A stretch of DNA of 5,020 nt, taken from NCBI GenBank assembly GCA_029820875.1, contig JALGUK010000306.1:1-5020 (forward strand). Reading direction: 5' to 3'. Shown here piece after piece: positions 1-5,020 of the stretch (the first letter of the stretch is position 1; every line of letters starts with the position of its first letter). Under the pieces are notes generated by a model. That model did no database searches and was not told the origin of the DNA. It saw nothing but the letters and a program-made list of their open reading frames with translations. The DNA comes from Candidatus Zipacnadia bacterium (lineage in GTDB: Bacteria; Armatimonadota; UBA5377; JALGUK01). The position numbers and the translations under genes were made by a program.

Positions 1-1
1 C

Positions 2-160
2 TGGGGCGATAGGGGTCTGGCTGCTCAAGCACTCGGCGCAATCGGGACCAAGACAGCCATTGAGCCGCTTGAAAAGCAGTTGCAGGTCGAGACGTACTCA
101 TGGGTTCGTCATCGTATCCAAGACGCGCTGGCCGCTATAAGAGGCGATACCGGCGTCTAA
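2..160 (+). CDS. HEAT-repeat protein, C-terminal end (5' end outside window)
   Basis: The reading frame is open from the left edge to a TAA at 158-160 and gives the last 52 residues of a protein. It reads as one and a half helical repeats: a helix with GLAAQALGAIG, a turn, AIEPLEKQL, then a second unit with WVRHRIQDALAAIRG. The pattern of alanine/leucine-rich helix pairs, a G-x-x-x-A-I-x-P-L turn and a conserved Arg in the second helix is typical of HEAT/PBS-lyase-type repeats, which serve as protein-binding scaffolds. The specific partner or role cannot be read from this fragment. The stop lies 22 nt before the TTG start of the PHP gene, with that gene's ribosome binding site in the gap, so the two are probably co-transcribed. 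Assignment to the repeat family is fairly secure; the full architecture is unknown because the 5' end is missing. Confidence 0.7.
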   Translation, partial: WGDRGLAAQALGAIGTKTAIEPLEKQLQVETYSWVRHRIQDALAAIRGDTGV

Positions 161-167
161 CACCATC

Positions 168-173
168 AGGAGG
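168..173 (+). promoter_or_regulatory. Strong Shine-Dalgarno (AGGAGG) that sets a TTG start
   Basis: A perfect AGGAGG lies 9 nt before TTG at 183-185. No ATG or GTG in the same frame lies between the upstream stop and the conserved N-terminal PHP motif, so this site is the main argument for a TTG start for the metallohydrolase gene. Confidence 0.8.
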
Positions 174-182
174 TTCATATAA

Positions 183-1077
183 TTGAATTCGTCAAACCCT
201 TTTGAAATAGCAGGAAACTGGTACAAAGCTAATCTCCACGCGCACTCCACGGAGTCCGACGGTATGGTCTCCCCTACCCACCTCGCCGGCTGGTACCGCA
301 GTTATGGATATGATATCCTGGCAATCACCGACCACGGCAAGGTCACTGACCCCGCAATAGCCCGCAATAGTCGGGGAGCCTGACATCCTCTGCATTCCCG
401 GCGCAGAGTTAAGCGTCGGACGTTCATCGTCGGGAGGCGATTTTCACGTCGTAGCACTGGGCCTCGACGATGTATCGAGCTTCTCCAATGATATGACGCT
501 GCAGGATGCTGTTGACGCCGTGCAGGACGCCGGAGGCGTTAGTTTCGTGGCCCACCCTTACTGGTCGTGCCTGTCCGTCAGCGATTTGGACGGCGTGGAG
601 GGCTTGCGCGGGATTGAGGTTTACAACCATGGCTGTGAGATTGAGATTGCAAAGGGCTTTTCCTCGGTTCACTGGGACGACCTGCTATTGCGAGGGGCGA
701 GGCTGACAGCAATTGCAGTGGATGATTGCCATCGGTGCGGTTGGGACTTCTTCGGCGGCTGGACCATGGTCCGCACACCCGCACTTACCCCCGAGGCGGT
801 CCTTGATGCCCTCCGCCTCGGTCACTACTATTGCACCATGGGCCCGCAGATTCTCGAGCTACGGGTGAGCAATGGGAAGGTGACGGTCGAATGCACGGAC
901 GCGGCGTCCATCCACTTCGTAGCAAACAACCAGCAAGGCTACTGCGTCCACGCCGACCACCGCCCTCCCCTGCAGGGAGCCACTTACCGGCTAAGCGGGC
1001 ACGAACGGTACGTGCGGGTAGAGGTCGTCAGCCCCAGCGGCTTGCGGGCATGGTCTCAGCCCATTTTTCTCACATAG
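183..1077 (+). pseudogene. PHP-domain metallohydrolase (CehA/McbA-like), frameshifted by a 10-bp duplication
   Basis: PHP-domain enzymes are metal-dependent hydrolases, often phosphoesterases, whose active site is built from scattered His, Asp and Glu residues. As written, the frame starting at TTG 183 ends at TGA 381-383, and the rest is open in another frame up to TAG 1075-1077. Removing one copy of the exact 10-bp repeat at 351-370 joins both parts into a 294-aa protein. In that restored protein the motifs appear in order: NLHAHST (His19, His21, Asp26 nearby), ITDHG (Asp50, His51), PGAELS (Glu72), DFHVVALGL (His85), FVAHPYW (His121), VYNHG (His146) and AVDDCHR (Asp177, His180). The last 80 or so residues look like a beta-rich C-terminal domain. 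The opening 'GNWYKANLHAHSTESDG' and 'YGYDILAITDHG' match the CehA/McbA-type branch of PHP proteins; the substrate is unknown. As written, the first fragment keeps only the first metal-binding motifs and the second lacks them, so neither should be active. Confidence 0.85.
351..370 (+). repeat. Perfect 10-bp tandem duplication causing the frameshift
   Basis: CCCGCAATAG occurs twice back to back (351-360 and 361-370), and the match does not extend on either side. With one copy the frame reads through as D-P-A-I-V-G-E-P-D-I-L-C-I-P-G-A-E. With two, the first frame runs to TGA at 381-383. Ten bases is not a multiple of three, so gain or loss of one unit switches the gene off or on. Confidence 0.95.
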
Positions 1078-1091
1078 ACCGTCCAAACGAA

Positions 1092-1124
1092 AGACGAGGC
1101 GGCTCCATCGCAGCCGCCTCGTCT
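1092..1124. terminator. Hairpin terminator between convergent genes
   Basis: A perfect 13-bp inverted repeat, AGACGAGGCGGCT (1092-1104) and AGCCGCCTCGTCT (1112-1124), has a 7-nt loop. It lies 14 nt after the PHP gene stop and 44 nt beyond the end of the facing minus-strand gene. On the minus strand the stem is followed by a short T-rich stretch (TTCGTTT); on the plus strand by ACTCAATTCG. The T tracts are imperfect, but stem strength and position between convergent genes suggest a shared bidirectional terminator. Confidence 0.8.
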
Positions 1125-1168
1125 ACTCAATTCGTCACATTACCGGCGATGCTGCCGAACAATTCCCG

Positions 1169-1390
1169 TCATGGTCCGGCAGGCGCAGCGGGCGGCGTTC
1201 CGGGAGCCACAGGCGCTGGAGGGGCAGCACCGCCTATCTCCGGAGGCACACTCATCCCCTTGTATTGGTCCTGAGCCTGGCTAGCAGAGGGCTTAGGCTT
1301 GCCGTAAGTGAACCACCACGCAGCGGCCAGAATCACTATGACTATGACCAAGACTACGACGACAACCGCTGGGCTAAGTTGCTGTTTCAC
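1169..1390 (-). CDS. Small single-pass membrane protein with proline/alanine-rich tail
   Basis: This is a 73-aa protein of unknown function. Residues 1-7 are a short polar N-terminus (VKQQLSP, initiator GTG). Residues 8-26 form one very hydrophobic helix made almost only of Val, Ile, Leu and Ala and ending in WW. Residues 27-35 are a short basic stretch (TYGKPKPSA). The remainder is flexible and Pro/Ala/Gly-rich, with a YKGMSVPPEIGG segment at 43-54. The topology is probably a membrane anchor or uncleaved signal; no lipobox cysteine is present. The GTG start is chosen because AGGAGG (1403-1398) sits 7 nt upstream. An upstream in-frame ATG at 1435 would add 15 residues across that site and has no good ribosome binding site. 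The gene is alone between the terminator and a 123-nt gap. Similar small 'SPA plus valine-rich helix' proteins occur, as I recall, in Armatimonadota; no function is assigned. Confidence 0.72.
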   Translation of the reverse strand: MKQQLSPAVVVVVLVIVIVILAAAWWFTYGKPKPSASQAQDQYKGMSVPPEIGGAAPPAPVAPGTPPAAPAGP

Positions 1391-1397
1391 ATCAAAG

Positions 1398-1403
1398 CCT
1401 CCT
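1398..1403 (-). promoter_or_regulatory. Strong Shine-Dalgarno (AGGAGG) that sets a GTG start
   Basis: On the minus strand AAAAGGAGG is followed by 7 nt and then GTG at 1390-1388. This spacing supports the 73-aa form of the small membrane protein over the longer reading frame. Confidence 0.75.
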
Positions 1404-1406
1404 TTT

Positions 1407-1421
1407 ATGTACACAGTACAT
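1407..1421. promoter_or_regulatory. Short dyad symmetry, possible operator or leader hairpin
   Basis: ATGTAC (1407-1412) and GTACAT (1416-1421) are perfect inverted repeats with a 3-nt spacer, immediately upstream of the Shine-Dalgarno of the small membrane-protein gene. Such a site could bind a dimeric repressor or form a small hairpin in the leader. No clear -35/-10 pair was found nearby. The rest of the 1391-1513 gap shows no gene. Confidence 0.3.
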
Positions 1422-1513
1422 CCTTCAACCCGCACTCAGACAGCAGTTTTTATGTCTTCTGCACGCGCCTCTGAATTCCTCCCATCGTGTGGCAGATGGA
1501 TGCAAGTTCCTCT

Positions 1514-1960
1514 CTATTTGCCGCCCGGCTGGATGAAACGATGATGGTATTGACAAGCCACGTTAATGCAGTCGCGTGTGCGACGGCAAATCCCGGCTTC
1601 GATAATCACACCAAAATAGGCAGGCTCCTCGTCCGGAAAACTTGCAAGGAGGCGCTCAATCTCCTCACGCTGCTCCCGCGTAAGCGGCGGTTCATCAGTC
1701 TCAAACTGCGGGTTCGAGCACCAAAAGACATAGGATACCTCCGGCAGCAAATCCGCGTTCAGCCCGGTTGGAGTCTGTGCTCTGCAGCGGCCACATTCCA
1801 CAACAAGTTCATCGCCCTTACAACGCAAGAATCGCGCGACATGGCCACATACAGGACAAGGCCCGGCGGCGACCCAATACCTCGTGCGTTTCGGCTCCTC
1901 GGGCATGGGATCCCGTTCGATTCCGACAAGCACGTAAATCGTTTCATGGAGGTCTTCCAT
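1514..1960 (-). CDS. Zinc-ribbon protein of unknown function
   Basis: This is a 148-aa soluble protein without signal peptide or membrane segment. It has a clear four-cysteine zinc ribbon: Cys35-x-x-Cys38 (GPCPVCGH) and Cys56-x-x-Cys59 (VECGRCRA), separated by 17 residues with a basic/acidic turn. Such ribbons usually stabilise nucleic-acid or protein contacts. A middle stretch ends in VSYVFWC, followed by an acidic, charged helix at about 93-112 (LTREQREEIERLLASFPDEE). The C-terminus holds a second Cys/His-rich cluster (Cys125, Cys131, Cys136, His139, His140) that could bind another metal. The start at ATG 1960 is chosen because GAGG (1973-1970) lies 9 nt upstream. In-frame ATGs at 1969 and 1975 lie on or before that site, and one at 2023 lacks a good ribosome binding site. 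It is 70 nt downstream of the secreted-protein gene on the same strand. I recognise no named family. Confidence 0.72.
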   Translation of the reverse strand: MEDLHETIYVLVGIERDPMPEEPKRTRYWVAAGPCPVCGHVARFLRCKGDELVVECGRCRAQTPTGLNADLLPEVSYVFWCSNPQFETDEPPLTREQREEIERLLASFPDEEPAYFGVIIEAGICRRTRDCINVACQYHHRFIQPGGK

Positions 1961-2030
1961 GCATAACATCCTCATTTCACGACGAGCGGAATGCTGTACC
2001 CCGTGCAACTGAAACGCGCACACGCTCCGC

Positions 2031-3580
2031 TCACCGAATTTGCCTCAGATAAAGCACGAGACTGATATTGACGTACAACGGCTCGTCGGCACCGGAATCC
2101 AACCACAGATTACAGGTAATATTAGTTCGAGACGCTTCTACGACTTGGGTGTCCGGGGCAAACCGTGTCTCCCAGTGTAATATCTCATTGCCTCCTGCCA
2201 CGGCCAATCCTTCAACAGGTCGCAGATTTCGCCGCTCGAGGAAGTCGCTCAGGGATGTGCCGCCAAGGTCGGCGTGCAGGGAGCCTGCCGTTTGCTTCGA
2301 CGCACTTGACCAGCGTTTGTTTTCAGCACGAAGCAGCGTGGGCTGCTTGCGCATTTCCAATGGCAGCAGCGGTAAACTCGTGGTCACACTTACTCCGCCA
2401 AAACAAAGAGCGGGCAGGAGAATCGGCACAAGCGTGCGCCAGTGACAGGGCAGCGTGCGGGCTGGGGAGAGCGATTTGTCCAGTCGGATATTTCCTCCCG
2501 GTCCGATTTGTACTGCAAGCAACGGCCGCGCTGGCACCTGCATCCCCGGCCGCGTGCGAGGAGGACTCGGTATGATTGCTACTGCCCGTCCACCCTCAGG
2601 CTGCGCGGGGCCGAATACAATCTTCACGCGTACCTTCCAGTCTTCGTGCTGGATGTAGTAATGGGCAAAGCGCTCTACAGATGCCCTGGGATTGAGAGCA
2701 GCCAGGAGTTCCGCGTTGAGCTTGTATCCCCTGATAGTTGCAATCGTCCAGGTTGCCGCAACCTCATAGGCGCCGTCGAAACGAAGCGGCGCCATGCGGG
2801 GCGCATTTGGCGTCCTGTTGTCAGTCTTCATCAGTTCAAACAAGCGCCTTGCGATATCCGAATTGTCATAGCCCGGCAGGGACATCAGACCGTTGCCCCA
2901 CGAGCCGCAGTCGCCGATGGCAAGCGCCTTACCATCGCCGAATCGCGAGAGAGCTGCCAGGATCTCCCCCTTATATTCAATCAGCGGCCTGGTGTGCGCA
3001 CCCGGAGTCTCGACCAGCTCCAACGAGCAACCATTGCCGTAGTAAAGACGCATGGGGCCGTTGAATGTCTCGCCATCAGCCGGAATGTTAACCGGGATGG
3101 CACCGGTGCTATCCGCGTTGAAGCGCAACCCGAACTGCTTTGCGAGGGAATTAAGACCCTTGCGGTCAAAGCCTTCCAAGTCGCCTTGAGCGCTCTTGCC
3201 GAGTGCGTTTCCTATCATCACGAGGGCGCCGCCACGGCGCACAAAAGATGTAATCGCCTCGACATCTGCCACACTGATAGGCTGGGAGCGCGCCGCCCAG
3301 CCGGCCACGGCGGCTGCTTTATGGTCGTACAGGAGAATTCCGGCTCGAGGATTGCCCGAAGTGTCGCAAAACCGTTGGGATGGTACCAGTCATCCCATGT
3401 GTACCGTCCGACTGCCCGACCGTACTCCCCCGTCACCACATTTGCTCCTATCTCAAGCATCGGAGGCTGATGATGATAAAGGTCAAGTGCAACCACCGGC
3501 CTGTCCGCATGTACGGGTACGGCCCCGAACAGCACAGCCGCCGTCAGGAGCGCGGCCGCCAGCGTTCTCGTCTTGCCCAT
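2031..3580 (-). pseudogene. Secreted DUF4350/GATase-like domain protein, broken by a one-base deletion
   Basis: The gene starts at ATG 3580-3578, 9-10 nt after AGGAG, with a signal peptide: MGKTR, a hydrophobic core LAAALLTAAVLFGAV, and a probable cut after PVHA (residue 25). The mature protein begins with RPVVALDLYHHQPP, a YTWDDWYH segment (60-67) and FATLRAILEP. As written this frame drifts into unrelated sequence and stops at 3218. A second frame, open from about 3341 to TGA 2031, carries GILLYDHKAAAVAGW and SVADVEAITSFVRRGGALVMIGN, later GDGKALAIGDCGSWGN and DNSDIARRLFELMK. Adding one base near 3340 joins them into 516 residues. The pattern of a strand with a 'live or set aside' turn, then a helix and RRGGALVMIG, resembles DUF4350/GIFT-type class I glutamine-amidotransferase-like folds, usually non-catalytic. 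The last 170 or so residues are unassigned and partly hydrophobic. The downstream part could only start internally at GTG 3308, which has no ribosome binding site and no signal peptide. Confidence 0.75.
3335..3343 (-). other. Frameshift site in the secreted-protein gene
   Basis: On the minus strand the sequence reads GAG CCG GAA TTC in the first frame, but the downstream protein requires CCG GGA ATT CTC CTG TAC. One missing G in the GG pair at 3341-3340 accounts exactly for the change. There is no slippery heptamer or following hairpin that would suggest programmed frameshifting. Confidence 0.75.
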
Positions 3581-3589
3581 GAGATTTCG

Positions 3590-3595
3590 TCTCCT
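3590..3595 (-). promoter_or_regulatory. Shine-Dalgarno (AGGAGA) for the secreted-protein gene
   Basis: AGGAGA lies 9 nt upstream of ATG 3580. It chooses this Met, directly before a classic signal peptide, over an ATG 195 nt further upstream (3775) that overlaps the flhA start and lacks such a site. Between this site and the flhA promoter is a TGTAC/GTACA inverted repeat (3601-3605 and 3618-3622); no convincing minus-strand promoter was found. Confidence 0.65.
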
Positions 3596-3684
3596 GTGCC
3601 TGTACATCCGGCTGAAAGTACACTCGTCGGTTTGAAGATAAATTCGTGCGGTGACAATATTCTCCTTCGGCCCGGCTAACCGGC

Positions 3685-3713
3685 TTGTCGCAGGCCGGCG
3701 TTTCTGGTATAAT
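3685..3713 (+). promoter_or_regulatory. Sigma-70-type promoter with extended -10, upstream of flhA
   Basis: The -35 element is TTGTCG (3685-3690, 4 of 6 consensus bases), the spacer is 17 bp, and the -10 element is a perfect TATAAT (3708-3713) preceded by TG at 3705-3706, the extended -10 motif. Transcription should start near 3720, giving a leader of about 54 nt before the flhA ATG. CCGGC (3680-3684) and GCCGG (3694-3698) form an inverted repeat around the -35 hexamer and might be an operator, although such GC-rich pairs also arise by chance here. Confidence 0.75.
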
Positions 3714-3773
3714 GCGCCGGTCCCCCATATTTCATGAGCCAGCACACATCGAGCCGGCCGCGCGGTGGTATTC

Positions 3774-5020
3774 ATGGCCGCTCAGCGCAGCGAAGACGTC
3801 GTGTCACAGCCCCAGGCCGCTGCCGGACAACTTGTTGTTGCGGCAATTACTATCGGTGCTCTCTTGGTGCTCTTGGTGCCACTTGCGCCGCTGGCCTTGG
3901 ACATTCTACTCGCGGTGAACTTTCTCGCCGCGCTCATGTGCCTCCTGCTGACTATCTCCGTTCAGCGCCCGGTTGAATTCACAGCATTGCCCACTCTCCT
4001 GCTCCTATCAAGCCTGCTGCGCCTGGTCCTGTCAATTGCCGCTACACGCTTGATTCTCGCGACTGGGACCGGCGGCGCGATGATAGAAACGTTTGGACGG
4101 CTCGCAAGCGGGGGCGAACTCGCAGTCGGCGCCGCCTTCGTGCTCATTTTGGCTATTGCGCTCTTCGTGGTTGTCACCAGCGGGGCGGGACGCGTGGCCG
4201 AGGTCGCGGCGCGTTTCGCCCTGGACGCCATGCCCGGCAAGCAAATGAGCGTAGACGCGGAGTTGAACGCCGGTAACATTGATGCAGACGAGGCGCAGCA
4301 AAGACGACGTGAGATTCAAGCGGAGGCGGATTTTTACGGCGCGATGGACGGTGCGTCCAAGTTCGTCCGCGGCGATGCAATCGGAGCTGTCGTGGTCATA
4401 GTAATTGCGTTTGCAGGCGGTCTGTATATGGGCATCACCCGCAACGGTCTCTCGGCCCAGGCGGCGGTGGCTCACTACGGGATGTTGGCTGTCGGAGAGG
4501 GGATTGTCATCCTTTTGCCCGCGCTGCTGATGGCTGCTTCGGCCGCAATCATGGTTTCCCGCGGTGCCGCTGCGTCCGACCTGGCCGGGGAGCTGGGCGC
4601 ACAGGTTCTACTCCAGCCGACCGCAGCCGCGGCCGGGGGTGTCGCGCTTCTCCTGCTCGCGGTCGTCCCCGGTACGCCGAAATTGCCCCTTGTGCTGGTC
4701 GGAATAGCAGCGCTTGCCGGGGCTTGGTTACTTCACCGTAGGACGCAGACGGCCACCGGTGAGCAATTCGCGGCAACTTCAGCTCCTATATCCGCAACAC
4801 GTCCGGCATTGGCACAGCCATTGCAGTTAGAGGTGGGGCACGGATTGGTTTCCCTTCTGGTTGACCATCCGGAAGACGGGTTACTCGCGGAGATTGCCCA
4901 GGCTCGCGAAACGTTGACAACAGAATACGGTGCGCCGGTGCCACCCACCATAGTCAGTGACTCGGCGGAGCTGGACCTGAACGAATTCCGGCTGCTGGTG
5001 CGCGGGGTCGAAGCGGTGCG
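3774..5020 (+). CDS. flhA: FlhA, flagellar type III export gate component (3' end outside window)
   Basis: FlhA is the large inner-membrane subunit of the flagellar export gate: eight helices form a ring around FliPQR-FlhB, and the cytoplasmic domain receives substrates and chaperones. The frame stays open from ATG 3774 to the window end (415 residues of roughly 690). Hydrophobic helices lie at about 18-40, 42-62, 72-95, 115-135, 202-222, 239-261, 284-299 and 303-320. Between helices 4 and 5 is the FHIPEP signature, RVAEVAARFALDAMPGKQM (140-158), then NAGNIDADEAQQRRRE and DFYGAMDGASKFVRGDAI (186-203), which favours flagellar FlhA over virulence SctV. The cytoplasmic domain starts with LQLEVGHGLVSLL at about 351. 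Arg92, Arg140, Arg147, Asp151, Lys196 and Asp201 match key charged residues of the family. Several usually fixed positions differ: Ser87, Ser136, Ala212 and Glu242. An in-frame GTG at 3765 is an alternative start; an upstream stop at 3735 limits further extension. The ribosome binding site (GGTGG) is weak. Confidence 0.93.
   Translation, partial: MAAQRSEDVVSQPQAAAGQLVVAAITIGALLVLLVPLAPLALDILLAVNFLAALMCLLLTISVQRPVEFTALPTLLLLSSLLRLVLSIAATRLILATGTGGAMIETFGRLASGGELAVGAAFVLILAIALFVVVTSGAGRVAEVAARFALDAMPGKQMSVDAELNAGNIDADEAQQRRREIQAEADFYGAMDGASKFVRGDAIGAVVVIVIAFAGGLYMGITRNGLSAQAAVAHYGMLAVGEGIVILLPALLMAASAAIMVSRGAAASDLAGELGAQVLLQPTAAAAGGVALLLLAVVPGTPKLPLVLVGIAALAGAWLLHRRTQTATGEQFAATSAPISATRPALAQPLQLEVGHGLVSLLVDHPEDGLLAEIAQARETLTTEYGAPVPPTIVSDSAELDLNEFRLLVRGVEAV

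Noticed and set aside
831..1274. Plus-strand reading frame of 147 codons
   Set aside because: It overlaps the end of the PHP gene in another frame and runs through the terminator; the translation is low-complexity.
1487..1966. Long plus-strand reading frame of 159 codons
   Set aside because: It lies opposite the zinc-ribbon gene; its product has no recognisable domain, while the minus strand shows paired CxxC motifs and a good ribosome binding site.
1984..2032. GAGCGGA/TCCGCTC inverted repeat between the secreted-protein and zinc-ribbon genes as a terminator
   Set aside because: The arms are 7 bp with a loop of 35 nt, no T tract follows, and one arm overlaps the stop codon; too weak to call.
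3335..3343. Programmed ribosomal frameshift in the secreted-protein gene
   Set aside because: No slippery heptamer, stop codon close by or stimulatory hairpin is visible; a simple indel explains the data better.
2442..3470. Plus-strand reading frame of 342 codons
   Set aside because: It is opposite the secreted-protein gene and its translation is rich in Arg, Cys and Pro without any domain, typical of an antisense shadow in GC-rich DNA.
3962..4475. Minus-strand reading frames opposite flhA (105 and 147 codons)
   Set aside because: The plus strand carries an unmistakable FlhA signature across the whole interval; these frames are shadows.
185..4989. Five GAATTC (EcoRI) sites, one of them at the frameshift, as signs of cloning joints
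   Set aside because: A filled-in EcoRI site would add four bases, not remove one, and coding frames continue through the other sites inside genes.

Overview
The window is about 5 kb of bacterial chromosome with roughly 55-60% GC. It carries two convergent blocks and one divergent promoter region. The left block runs rightward: the end of a HEAT-repeat protein (2-160), then a PHP-domain metallohydrolase of the CehA/McbA type (183-1077), closed by a strong 13-bp hairpin terminator (1092-1124). Facing it on the minus strand are three genes, in transcription order: a secreted protein with a DUF4350/GATase-like fold (3580-2031), a 148-aa zinc-ribbon protein (1960-1514) and a 73-aa single-pass, proline-rich membrane protein (1390-1169). 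Back to back with the secreted-protein gene, and running off the right edge, is flhA, the large inner-membrane component of the flagellar type III export gate (3774-5020, partial). It lies behind an almost ideal extended -10 sigma-70 promoter.

Two of the genes are broken as written, and each is repaired by one simple edit. In the PHP gene an exact 10-bp tandem duplication (351-370) shifts the frame; removing one copy gives a continuous 294-aa protein with all PHP motifs. In the secreted-protein gene one base is missing near 3340; restoring it gives a continuous 516-aa protein. These may be real pseudogenes, reversible slippage events or errors in a draft or metagenome assembly. The sequence alone cannot separate these options.

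No complete pathway is visible. The HEAT and PHP genes are probably co-transcribed (22-nt gap). flhA begins a separate transcription unit that presumably continues beyond the window. The minus-strand genes have gaps of 70 and 123 nt, so co-transcription is uncertain. The organism is a flagellated (or formerly flagellated) bacterium. The tiny protein with an SPA-then-valine-rich membrane helix, a PPE motif and a proline/alanine tail reminds me of small proteins in Armatimonadota, but that is a weak, memory-based guess. No CRISPR array, tRNA, rRNA, transposase or phage gene is seen. I found no convincing new system; the most checkable signals are the two clean lesions, the two unplaced small proteins and some unusual substitutions in FlhA.
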